From positions 1 to 8,932 of the forward strand of contig JAQVLM010000096.1 of assembly GCA_028704125.1 (NCBI GenBank): a stretch of DNA of 8,932 nucleotides. Direction: 5' to 3'. Source of the DNA: Opitutales bacterium. Its GTDB lineage: Bacteria > Verrucomicrobiota > Verrucomicrobiia > Opitutales > JAFGAQ01. A program made the position numbers and the translations under genes. Positions 1-7,344 of this stretch are shown here, piece after piece. The notes beneath the pieces are model-generated. The model worked only from the letters and a program-made list of their open reading frames with translations. It had not been told where the DNA came from and ran no database searches. The first letter of the stretch is position 1. Each line of letters begins with the position of its first letter.

Positions 1-72
1 AGGCATGGCTCGGGCGCGTTGGATTCCATCTTGCAGGACTAGCTGAGAAGCGGTTTTAGGTCCGGATCGACT
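1..72. other. Window-edge flank, no assignable gene
   Basis: These bases lie beyond the stop codon of the leftward beta-helix gene. On the plus strand two frames are open from the window edge and close at stops near 42 (ending ...SILQD) and 60 (ending ...LAEKRF). Either could be the C-terminus of a rightward gene outside the window, but such short tails cannot be assigned. On the minus strand the frame of the beta-helix gene stays open past its stop to the window edge, and the residues do not resemble a continuation of its Ig-like domain. I see no terminator hairpin here. Confidence 0.4.
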
Positions 73-1896
73 CTATTCACCTGTGGCCGAATAGGAGAGG
101 GGATGGTCATTTCCTCCGGAAGCCTGAATCTGGATGTTGATTGGGGTGCCTGCGGGAATCTGCCTGTTGCCAATCGAATCAAGTGACAGGGACGGTTGGG
201 GCGGATCGAAATTCAGCCCCATGCCAAGGTTTGCGTAGTAACTGCCCGGGCGAAGGCGTAGGTCGAGCGGGGGGAGGTTTCTTCCGTTCCACTGGAGCAG
301 TTCCCATTTATCGGGAGAGGTGTTGGGGTCGAAATCTCCTGAATGGGCCACTTTGCAGCGAAAGAAACGGGTGTTGCCTTGGTCGTCGTAGTAAAAGACG
401 TATTCCCCAACCTTGTAGGGAATGAATTGCTCGTTTTTGTCGGTCGTCTTGTAGACCGGTGACCAGAAGGTGAAGTCCCGGTATTCCGTATCATCGGGGA
501 AGCCGCTGTTGACGAATTCGACCAAGGGCGCAATTTCGGATACGTTGTTGATGGTTGTGACCTTTGAAGTCCCACAATCATGACCATAGAGTTCCCTGCC
601 TGGGGGATAGGTGATGTTGGTGAGCAGGATGTCATTGGTTGCGTTGCAGACCTTGAAGTAGAAAGGGGTGTCGGAAGTGTCGTTGTAACCATCGCGGGTG
701 GATGGAGTGGATACCGGACCGTAAATGTTGCCATCGATGACATAGGGCGTGATGCCGTCTCCTTCCCAGATGAAACAGATATTCGACCTGGAATAGCCGT
801 AGTAGTTGTTTCGCATTTCTACTTTGAGGTCGGGATGAGGAAAGGCCCGACTCTCTCCCGGATCTTTGAAGCGGAACTGGTGGAGCATTCCCCCTGCAGT
901 GATCATGATGTTGTTGCGGACCATGACACCACCCTCGACAAAGGAAAACTGGTGGAGACCATCCTGAAATAGGCTCTGGAACGGTCTGCGGTGAAAACAG
1001 GAGCCTGTGAATCCGATGTTGTTTTCAATAATGGAACCGTTGGTCAGGTTATCGGACTGGATGGTCTCGCAGCCGTTGTAGGCAAAGATGTTGTTGCGCA
1101 GGACAAGTTCGGTCAGGTTTCGGTTTTCAGCTCCTGTGGACCACGAAATGTAAACCGCTTCGCTCTCGATCCATGCGGAGAAGCAGTCCTGAATGTCCAC
1201 TTTGACCCTTTCCGGTACCGCTGGTGCGTCGGTTTTGACGTTGAATCCGGCGAATCCGCCTTCCGAAGCAGCGACGTAGGAAATCTTCGCAGACTTGAAG
1301 TTCAGAATCCTTACAATATTGCTCACGGAATCCCGGAATCGCATGCCCGACCACCTGGGGTGTCCCCACATGCCGTAACGTTCGTAGTAGTCGGGTTGAT
1401 CCATGTTCGCGCCCCCGTTATGTCCGAGCCATTCGGGGTCGCCGGTCTGGGCGTCAGGATCATGCTTTCCGGTGAGGAATACATGGTTAAAATTATTGAG
1501 TTCGATGCGCCGCCATCCGGAGTTGGGGTCTTCATTGTATCCCCATTTCACCTGACCACCGAGGTTGGTGATGATTGTCGGCTGGGATTCCGTGTTTACA
1601 CATTCGGAACCATCGATGGCGATGTAGGTGTATTCTCCCCGCCAGATCAGGATTTTCTTGCCTAGGCCGAGAACGAGACGCGGTTGGGAGCCAGCCAGGT
1701 AGATTGCATTGCCGTTGTCGGCATTTTCACTGAAAATGATGTAGTCTCCTTCGTTGACGGTTGGCCAGTAGGCGGCATCGGCTGCCGTCGCATGACGGTT
1801 GGTGGTGGTGTCAGGCTGCTGGGCACTCAGTGCCTGAAAGGACAGCGTCAGCACAAAGGCAATACGTAAGAGAACGGATAGGCTAAGTCGGGGCAT
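73..1896 (-). CDS. Secreted right-handed beta-helix protein with CBM5/12-like module and truncated Ig-like tail
   Basis: Predicted extracytoplasmic protein of 607 residues, probably acting on or binding a polysaccharide; the reaction is unknown. Residues 1-25 form a signal peptide (Arg3, hydrophobic core, cleavage after LSA25 before QQ). Residues about 80-460 carry parallel beta-helix repeats with the asparagine-ladder motif: RNNI at 267-270, ENNI at 291-294, RNNI at 327-330, RNNY at 362-365, and GNIY at 389-392. Residues about 480-534 look like a CBM5/12 carbohydrate-binding fold (YKVGEYV, FFRCKVAHS, then PDKWELL). The helix-ending phrase DLRLRPGS follows at 545-552. Residues 571-606 begin a He_PIG-type Ig domain (SIGNRQIPAGTPINIQIQAS) but stop after SYSATGE, well short of a full domain. 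The ATG start is supported by the signal peptide; no Shine-Dalgarno is visible before it. It is transcribed divergently from rpsU. It could be a polysaccharide lyase or hydrolase of beta-helix type, but I cannot identify catalytic residues. Confidence 0.85.
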   Translation of the reverse strand: MPRLSLSVLLRIAFVLTLSFQALSAQQPDTTTNRHATAADAAYWPTVNEGDYIIFSENADNGNAIYLAGSQPRLVLGLGKKILIWRGEYTYIAIDGSECVNTESQPTIITNLGGQVKWGYNEDPNSGWRRIELNNFNHVFLTGKHDPDAQTGDPEWLGHNGGANMDQPDYYERYGMWGHPRWSGMRFRDSVSNIVRILNFKSAKISYVAASEGGFAGFNVKTDAPAVPERVKVDIQDCFSAWIESEAVYISWSTGAENRNLTELVLRNNIFAYNGCETIQSDNLTNGSIIENNIGFTGSCFHRRPFQSLFQDGLHQFSFVEGGVMVRNNIMITAGGMLHQFRFKDPGESRAFPHPDLKVEMRNNYYGYSRSNICFIWEGDGITPYVIDGNIYGPVSTPSTRDGYNDTSDTPFYFKVCNATNDILLTNITYPPGRELYGHDCGTSKVTTINNVSEIAPLVEFVNSGFPDDTEYRDFTFWSPVYKTTDKNEQFIPYKVGEYVFYYDDQGNTRFFRCKVAHSGDFDPNTSPDKWELLQWNGRNLPPLDLRLRPGSYYANLGMGLNFDPPQPSLSLDSIGNRQIPAGTPINIQIQASGGNDHPLSYSATGE

Positions 1897-2238
1897 GGGA
1901 AGCTAAAACAGGTAGTTTAATCAGGAAGGATCAGGCCACGCTTGATTATCGATGTCATCGACCAACCCGGTCAATTATTACAGCCATTTGGAGTCGCATT
2001 GCTTGTGCAAACTGTTGCGTAAAGGCCAAGGGGCTTGTTCGGTGTTGGATCGCAGTCCGTTGCGTTGGCTTCGTTTTTTCAGAACCGACACTTGGGTGGG
2101 ATAGGAAAGGTGTGTTTTGGACAAGAAGCTACGTAATCCAGCGTATACCATGAAATTTGTTGAGCGAGGTGCGAATTGGGAAAATTCCTGCTTGACCTAT
2201 CCGGTAAGAGCGGTTTGATGGATCTTTTTTTACCGATT
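1897..2238. other. Divergent intergenic region between the beta-helix gene and rpsU
   Basis: About 340 bases without a convincing gene. The left third holds a good leftward promoter for the beta-helix gene (1945-1974). For rpsU I see only poor candidates: TTGGAC at 2117-2122 with TATACC at 2144-2149, whose 21-base spacing is too long. A short in-frame extension upstream of rpsU from TTG at 2176 is not protein-like. A minor dyad, TTGCttgtGCAA near 2000, is too short to interpret. Confidence 0.5.
1945..1974 (-). promoter_or_regulatory. Sigma70-type promoter for the beta-helix gene
   Basis: Read on the minus strand, TTGACC (1969-1974) and GATAAT (1945-1950) each match the consensus at five of six positions and are 18 bases apart. 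Transcription would start near 1938 and leave a leader of roughly 40 bases before the ATG at 1896. It is the best-matching promoter in the window; there is no expression evidence. Confidence 0.5.
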
Positions 2239-2439
2239 ATGTCGATTGAAGTAAGAATTCGTCGTGGAGAACCAGTAGAGCGTGCATTGCGCAGGCTGAA
2301 AAAGAAGCTGGATAGAGAAGGCGTCATTCGTGACGTCCGCGCCAAACGTTATTTTGAAAAGCCGTGTGAGATTCGTCGTCGCAAGAAGAAGATGGCGAAG
2401 TTCAACAACTACCTTCGCCTGAAGCGCGAAAACCGCTAG
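2239..2439 (+). CDS. rpsU: Small ribosomal subunit protein bS21
   Basis: A 66-residue, strongly basic protein of the 30S subunit, which binds near the 3' end of 16S rRNA and helps mRNA binding at initiation. The whole sequence has the family pattern: MSIEVRIRRGEPVERALRRL at the start, KKLDREG, a central RAKRYFEKP, then the basic stretch RRRKKKMAKFNNYLR. Length is normal for the family. The ATG at 2239 is chosen because family members begin just before this conserved EVR segment. An in-frame ATG at 2218 would add seven residues and has a weak AAGAG at 2206-2210, so it cannot be excluded. No Shine-Dalgarno precedes 2239; the bases before it are a T-run. The last 38 bases overlap the 3' end of mutY on the opposite strand, and a terminator lies 70 bases beyond the stop. 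Confidence 0.95.
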   Translation: MSIEVRIRRGEPVERALRRLKKKLDREGVIRDVRAKRYFEKPCEIRRRKKKMAKFNNYLRLKRENR

Positions 2440-3514
2440 TCTGGATCTTGAGCAGTTCCCGGATCCATTTGCGATGAGGTCCGGAGATGCCAACACTTTC
2501 CAAGTCAGCCACGGGAATCTGATGCAGGGTCCCGTGGTTTTCGTTTGTACGTAAATTGAATGGATCGACGGGCTGGACGATGTGTTCCCTGATGCGGTTG
2601 TTCCCAATCGTTCGAGTCCGGACCATGAGTGATTCGAATTTGGGCGCATCGTTTGGCTCGATAAGTATTGCGGGGAGCTCGTGCAGTCCGGATAAGCGGG
2701 ATTTGCCTTGTTGGAGTTCGAGGATCAAGGTGTCGGATGTACAATCATACAGCCATAACCGGAATACTTTCGTATCGATTGTGGGAGCTCTCTGAATGGA
2801 GGGGATTATCTCGACTGCTGCTGTTTGGAAGGCGAGGCAGTTGGGTTGAATCGGGCACTTTTGGCATGTGGCTTGCCTTGGGGTGCAGACCAGCGCCCCG
2901 AGTTCCATTATCGCCTGATTGAAATCACCCGGGGTAGATGGGTCCAATAGGTGCCTTGCGAAGGGCCGGATGACCCGGACGGCTTGGCTGTTGGAGGAAA
3001 ATGGAGCCTTTATGCCTGCCAATCGGCTGATCACACGGATGACGTTACCGTCCACTACAGCCGCCGGATCCCCGAAGGAGATACTAGCGATTGCCGCGGC
3101 CATGTAGGGCCCAACTCCCGGGAACGATTCCCATTCTGCGGCGGTTCGGGGTGGTGCCGGTAAGGAGAGAAGTTTGCGAATGGCCGCCTGAAGGTTGCGG
3201 GCCCGGCTATAGTAGCCGAGACCTTGCCAGAGTTTCATCACTTCGGCCTCGGCTGAATCCGCCAGTGATTGAGGGTCCGGAAATTGCCGCATCCATCGCT
3301 CGTAGTAGGGGAGCATGGTTTTTACCTGTGTCTGCTGCAGCATGAACTCGGACACCATTGTTCCATATAGAGAAGGATCTTCCCTCCAGGGAAGCTTGCG
3401 CCGGCTGCGGGAATACCACCCCAGAAGGCTCAGTCGGATTTCCGGAACCGCTGATTCGGATAAACCGGAGGAAGTCTCGAGTGGGAATGCATGAGAAGGG
3501 GAACGTCTATCCAT
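2402..3514 (-). CDS. mutY: A/G-specific adenine DNA glycosylase MutY
   Basis: Base-excision repair enzyme that removes adenine mispaired with 8-oxoguanine, protecting against G:C to T:A transversions. The 370-residue sequence has the family architecture: N-terminal region with LPWR (41-44) and SEFMLQQTQV (55-64), whose Glu56 matches the catalytic Glu; helix-hairpin-helix FPGVGPYMAAAIAS (131-144); VDGNVIRV (154-161) with the catalytic Asp155; a [4Fe-4S] motif of Cys210, Cys217, Cys220 and Cys226 with the expected 6-2-5 spacing; then a NUDIX-like 8-oxoG-recognition domain (about 245-356, with GLHELPAI at 276-283). The Phe-Ser-His recognition motif of the E. coli enzyme is not seen; the equivalent stretch reads GNNRIREHIV (304-313). 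The first 20 residues are an unconserved extension, but there is no other start before Met53, which would delete conserved sequence. No Shine-Dalgarno is visible. Its C-terminal codons overlap rpsU tail-to-tail. Confidence 0.95.
   Translation of the reverse strand: MDRRSPSHAFPLETSSGLSESAVPEIRLSLLGWYSRSRRKLPWREDPSLYGTMVSEFMLQQTQVKTMLPYYERWMRQFPDPQSLADSAEAEVMKLWQGLGYYSRARNLQAAIRKLLSLPAPPRTAAEWESFPGVGPYMAAAIASISFGDPAAVVDGNVIRVISRLAGIKAPFSSNSQAVRVIRPFARHLLDPSTPGDFNQAIMELGALVCTPRQATCQKCPIQPNCLAFQTAAVEIIPSIQRAPTIDTKVFRLWLYDCTSDTLILELQQGKSRLSGLHELPAILIEPNDAPKFESLMVRTRTIGNNRIREHIVQPVDPFNLRTNENHGTLHQIPVADLESVGISGPHRKWIRELLKIQTSGFRASGEGSC
2509..2547 (+). terminator. Factor-independent terminator for rpsU, inside mutY
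   Basis: CCACGGGA (2509-2516) pairs perfectly with TCCCGTGG (2530-2537) around a 13-base loop. G2508-T2538 and A2507-T2539 can extend the stem. The T-rich tract TTTTCGTTTG follows at once. It lies 70 bases after the rpsU stop codon and is oriented for rightward transcripts; on the mutY strand no T-tract follows the stem. The loop is longer than usual, which lowers confidence a little. Confidence 0.6.
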
Positions 3515-3702
3515 ACGGGAAATGGGTTGTGATTCAGCGTGAGCCCAATCAGTCGGGCGTCGAGATCCTTTTTCGACTATTGCGGAAATCCGGATTGTCG
3601 CGAATGCGATGGATTCGTCCTTCGGTCATCAGGAATTTCGAATCTGCATGTTTTTTACACAATAGGGCACTGAAAGCGTTTCATGGATCAGGGGTAGAAA
3701 AG

Positions 3703-3733
3703 ATTATAACATTAGATTAAGATATTTTAACAA
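3703..3733 (-). promoter_or_regulatory. Candidate promoter for mutY
   Basis: On the minus strand there is a perfect TATAAT (3703-3708), with TTGTTA (3728-3733) upstream at a spacing of 19, longer than ideal. It would give mutY a long leader of roughly 180 bases. The AT-richness of the stretch makes chance matches likely. Confidence 0.3.
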
Positions 3734-3740
3734 TTAACCG

Positions 3741-3769
3741 TTGACTTCAGTTGCGCCGGGTAGAGACTG
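3741..3769 (+). promoter_or_regulatory. Candidate promoter for the TonB receptor gene
   Basis: TTGACT (3741-3746) is a good -35 element, directly preceded by an AT-rich block (about 3700-3737) that could serve as an UP element. The matching -10 region (AGACTG or GAGACT, about 3763-3769) is poor. This pattern is seen at activator-dependent promoters, but it is also easy to find by chance. Confidence 0.25.
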
Positions 3770-3844
3770 AATTCCAGGTGATTCGTTCAATTCTTATGGT
3801 TGGATGAGTCAAACAACCCCAAATCAACACACAAAAAATCAACT

Positions 3845-6800
3845 ATGCACAGAAATAGTGTTACGGCATGGAAATCCCTTGCTGCAGTACTGGTTGCTGT
3901 TTCTCCAGGGTTAATGGCCCAAGAGCAGCCTGCGTCGGATGATCTCGATTCCGATGTGTATATCCTCAGTCCGTTCGTCGTTCAGTCATCTGAAGACATG
4001 GGCTATCGTGCGGACGCTACCCTTGCAGGTACGCGTATTCGCACCGAACTGAAAGACGTGGGTTCCGCGATTTCAGTTGTTACCGAGCAGTTCATGTCGG
4101 ACACCGGTTCGACCAAGGCTGAAGAACTCCTTGTATATGCAACCAACACGGAAGTTGCAGGTATTCAGGGATCCTTCACCGGTGGTGGATCGGGAGCTTA
4201 CATTGATAACTCGGCTCAACGCATTCGTCCGAATCAAAGCACCCGTGTCCGTGGTTTGACTGCGGCTGACAACACCCGCGACTTCTTCCTGACGGACATC
4301 CCATGGGATTCCTATAATGTGAGTCGTATCGACCTGCAGCGTGGACCCAATGCCATTCTGTTCGGGTTGGGAAGTCCGGCCGGTATCATCAATGCGAGTG
4401 TCGATGGCGCTTCGTTTGAAGACTCTGTCAAACTTGAAACCCGTATCGGAAGCTATGGCAGCAACCGTGCGTCGTTGAACATCAACCGGGTGATTTTGCC
4501 GGATGAATTGGCGATCCGCGTTGCCGGGCTCTACAATGATACAAAGTATCAGCAGGAGCCGGCTTATGAGCGCGACAAACGCTTCTTCACCTCTGCGGAG
4601 TATAATCCGGCATTCCTGAACAAGGGGACTGCACGGACCTCCTTCCGCGTGAAGTATGAAAGCGGTGATATTGAAGGTAACCGCCCGCGTGTGATGCCTC
4701 CGTTGGATGCGATCACTCCGTGGTTCACTGAGCTGAACCGCCAGGGATACAATCCGTTGACCGTTGGTGAAACCGATGACGATATCATCGCCGCCCTGGT
4801 CGCCGCTGGTGACTTGGGTGCGGGTGCGCGGCAGGAAGGTGAAATCACGACCAATCCATGGGTGGCCAATGCGAGCCGTCTGTATGACAATCCGGCTGTG
4901 ATTTTCACGGATGCGGATGCGGCGATCCAAACCACCGCTCTCATGAGTTCGAGCAATCACATCACCACTGCGGTCCCGAGCATGGACATTGCATGGATGA
5001 CATGGTCCGGGCTTCGTGTGTTTGCGGACTATGCCCCAAAGGCTGGTTTGGTCGGGAGCTCGATTGGTGCCTATAAGAACAAGTCGCTCACGGATCCATC
5101 CGTGTTCAACTTCTATGATACGTTGATCGATGGCCCGAACAAGCACGAGTGGCAGAAGTGGAATGCACTGAATTTTGCTGCCAGCCAAACGTTCCTGAGT
5201 AACAAGCTGGGGGTCGAATACGTGTATGACAAGCAGGACTATGAAGATGGTGGTGTGGAATGGCTGGACGGCTTTGCCGAACAGCTTGCCATCGACATCA
5301 ACACGCATCTGCTTGACGGGTCCACGAATCCGAACTTCGGGCGTCCCTACGTCGTCAGTGATTCAGCGAACAACAACATGGCTGAAACGATGCGTGAAAC
5401 CCATCGTATCACCGGTTTTGGTGAACTCGACTTCCGTGAATTCATGAACGAAGAGTCCTGGATTACCAAGTTCCTGGGTCGGCACACCTTCACGGGTTTG
5501 TGGAGTGAATCCAAGTCCCGCGATCGCAGCAAGACATGGGCGCGTTTTGTCGCCGATTCGTCCTTTGGTGAATCGATCGATTCACCCGGTATTGACACCC
5601 CGAATCGTATTGTTGCAACGGTCACCTATTTGGGACCCTCCCTCGCCAATGCGTCCACGATCTCGGGCGCCAATATTCCGGGAATCAAGGTCAAGCAAGT
5701 GGTACGCGACATGGATTTGCGTTTCTACAACACGGATTGGGTGACGGATGTTGATCCGGAAGCACCCTATATCAAACGCGATGGAACAGAAGGTACCCAG
5801 CGCATTAATCCGGGCAACTACGCCGGATGGGAAACCCGCAAGGTTGGCGTGTGGAATGCTGACGATCCAATCGATCGCATGAAGACGGTTCGCAATGCCC
5901 AGAAAGTGGAGGAAACCATTACTTCTGAAGCACTCATCTGGCAGGGCTATTGGTGGGACAACAACATCGTAACCACGGTTGGCTGGAGAACAGACCAGGC
6001 GAAAAGCTATGATGCCGGTAATCCTCCCAAGGTCAATCAGGCCGTGGATTGGAATGCCGCATGGGAGATTCCGGATGAAGCCACCAACGACGTGAAAGGT
6101 AGCTCTACCAGTTACAGTATCGTGGCGCATACGCCGAATTTCCTGAAGGAAAAGATGCCGGCCCAGACCAATCTGAGCCTGTTCTACAATGAATCCTCCA
6201 ACTTCCAGCCAGCCGCAGGGCGTGTGGACGTGTTGGGTGATCCGATTGGAGCGCCTTCCGGAAAGACCTATGACTACGGTTTTGTATTGAACACCCTTAA
6301 TGACACCCTGTCGTTCAAGGTGAACTTCTACAAAACGACGGTTAAGGACGCATCCCTCGATGACTTCGGAGGTCGTTACATGATTGGTGCTGCCGAAGCA
6401 TGGGGTTACATGTTTGCGAAACGTGCGATCGAAGGCGTTGGCGATTGGGCGGAAGGATACCGTGATTCGAGTGGAAACGCTACGGAAGCCACCTTGGCTG
6501 AGCAGGCCCAGGCAACTGCCGCCTACATGGCCGGTGTCGACCAGCATATGTTCGACGTCTATCAAATCGATACGAGCTTGTGGGATAGCTGGATGGGATG
6601 GACCGATCCGACCGGTATCGCCATCACCGGTGATACGGAATCCGAAGGAACCGAATATGAATTGCTCTGGCAGCCCAACCGCAACTGGAGCATCAGCGTG
6701 AATGCATCCGAAACTTCTGCGACCCGCATCAATATGGCAGGTTCGCTCAAGAAGTGGGTGGAAGATCGCTGGGAATTCTATCAAGGTCCTGCAGGACTGG

Positions 6801-7294
6801 TTCGTTTGTGGGGACCGTGGTATAGCCCGGGCGAAACCATTCGTGGCAAGTTCGGACGTGAAATGATGGGACCCTACAACCTTTATACCATGCAGGAAGG
6901 TTCGGATGTTCCGGAATTGCGTCCCTGGAGGTTTGGTGCCGTTGTGAACTACACCTTCACCGAAGGTCGCCTCAAGGGTCTGAACGTGGGTGGTTCCTAC
7001 CGCTGGGCAGATGAAATCATCATCGGATATGGTGTGGTGGTTGATGGAGAAGGAAATGAATCCTACGACATCAATGCTCCAATCCATGGAGATGCTGAAT
7101 CCAACATCGACCTGTGGGCCGGGTATCAGACCATGCTCACAGAGGATATTGAATGGCGTATTCAGCTGAATGTGCGGAATGTCGGACAGGACAATGATCT
7201 GATCCCGATTACCGCAAATCCGGATGGAACACCCGCATCCTATCGTATCCAGAATGAAATGACCTGGGCGCTGACCAATACATTCTCGTTCTGA
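3845..7294 (+). CDS. Large TonB-dependent outer-membrane receptor
   Basis: Outer-membrane beta-barrel of 1149 residues for energised uptake driven by TonB-ExbBD; the substrate cannot be told from sequence. A signal peptide covers residues 1-25 (Arg3 and Lys10, hydrophobic stretch, cleavage after LMA25). A possible TonB box with the segment YILSPFVV lies at 39-46. The plug domain spans about 48-190, with GYRADATLAGTRIRTELKDV, SAISVVTEQFM, a central RVRGLTAADNTRDFFLTDIP, and the typical closing phrase IDLQRGPNAILFGLGSPAG at 162-180. The remaining roughly 950 residues are the barrel, rich in alternating aromatic strands and ending ...TNTFSF with the terminal Phe needed for barrel insertion. The ATG at 3845 is chosen because it sits directly at the signal peptide. 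It is longer than a classic siderophore receptor (about 700-800). No SusD, TonB, ExbB or transport gene adjoins it, so it looks like an orphan receptor. Two hairpins follow its stop. Confidence 0.93.
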   Translation: MHRNSVTAWKSLAAVLVAVSPGLMAQEQPASDDLDSDVYILSPFVVQSSEDMGYRADATLAGTRIRTELKDVGSAISVVTEQFMSDTGSTKAEELLVYATNTEVAGIQGSFTGGGSGAYIDNSAQRIRPNQSTRVRGLTAADNTRDFFLTDIPWDSYNVSRIDLQRGPNAILFGLGSPAGIINASVDGASFEDSVKLETRIGSYGSNRASLNINRVILPDELAIRVAGLYNDTKYQQEPAYERDKRFFTSAEYNPAFLNKGTARTSFRVKYESGDIEGNRPRVMPPLDAITPWFTELNRQGYNPLTVGETDDDIIAALVAAGDLGAGARQEGEITTNPWVANASRLYDNPAVIFTDADAAIQTTALMSSSNHITTAVPSMDIAWMTWSGLRVFADYAPKAGLVGSSIGAYKNKSLTDPSVFNFYDTLIDGPNKHEWQKWNALNFAASQTFLSNKLGVEYVYDKQDYEDGGVEWLDGFAEQLAIDINTHLLDGSTNPNFGRPYVVSDSANNNMAETMRETHRITGFGELDFREFMNEESWITKFLGRHTFTGLWSESKSRDRSKTWARFVADSSFGESIDSPGIDTPNRIVATVTYLGPSLANASTISGANIPGIKVKQVVRDMDLRFYNTDWVTDVDPEAPYIKRDGTEGTQRINPGNYAGWETRKVGVWNADDPIDRMKTVRNAQKVEETITSEALIWQGYWWDNNIVTTVGWRTDQAKSYDAGNPPKVNQAVDWNAAWEIPDEATNDVKGSSTSYSIVAHTPNFLKEKMPAQTNLSLFYNESSNFQPAAGRVDVLGDPIGAPSGKTYDYGFVLNTLNDTLSFKVNFYKTTVKDASLDDFGGRYMIGAAEAWGYMFAKRAIEGVGDWAEGYRDSSGNATEATLAEQAQATAAYMAGVDQHMFDVYQIDTSLWDSWMGWTDPTGIAITGDTESEGTEYELLWQPNRNWSISVNASETSATRINMAGSLKKWVEDRWEFYQGPAGLVRLWGPWYSPGETIRGKFGREMMGPYNLYTMQEGSDVPELRPWRFGAVVNYTFTEGRLKGLNVGGSYRWADEIIIGYGVVVDGEGNESYDINAPIHGDAESNIDLWAGYQTMLTEDIEWRIQLNVRNVGQDNDLIPITANPDGTPASYRIQNEMTWALTNTFSF

Positions 7295-7308
7295 GATCGA
7301 ATTCTAAA

Positions 7309-7330
7309 GGAGTGCCCTCAACGGCACTCC
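7309..7330 (+). other. Hairpin just after the TonB receptor gene
   Basis: GGAGTGCC (7309-7316) and GGCACTCC (7323-7330) form a perfect 8-base-pair stem with a 6-base loop, starting 15 bases after the receptor stop codon. No T-tract follows, so it is more likely an mRNA 3'-end stabiliser or part of a bipartite terminator than a terminator by itself. Confidence 0.55.
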
Positions 7331-7344
7331 AATGCGTTTCTTCA

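Larger units (their letters stand above)
3515..3844. other. Divergent control region between mutY and the TonB receptor gene
   Basis: About 330 bases with no convincing gene. It holds a perfect 10-base palindrome AATCCGGATT at 3587-3596, an AT-rich block at about 3700-3740 and back-to-back promoter candidates. The TTG-started extension of the receptor frame at 3800 adds 15 hydrophilic residues before the signal peptide and is rejected. The bases just before the receptor ATG (3845) are A-rich with no Shine-Dalgarno. Confidence 0.5.

Noticed and set aside
991..1665. 224-codon plus-strand frame opposite the beta-helix gene
   Set aside because: The opposite strand carries a signal peptide, asparagine-ladder repeats and a binding module; this frame shows none of these.
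2556..3345. Several short plus-strand frames within mutY
   Set aside because: They overlap each other and are antisense to a clear MutY with all catalytic and Fe-S residues.
3800..3844. TTG-initiated N-terminal extension of the TonB receptor
   Set aside because: It would put 15 hydrophilic residues before a well-formed signal peptide; the ATG at 3845 fits export.
4073..5308. Long open frame on the minus strand opposite the TonB receptor
   Set aside because: It has no recognisable domain and lies wholly opposite a well-supported coding sequence whose codon pattern explains the lack of stops.
5582..7087. 501-codon open frame on the minus strand opposite the TonB receptor
   Set aside because: Same reason: it is a shadow of the receptor frame, with no signal peptide, motif or ribosome site.
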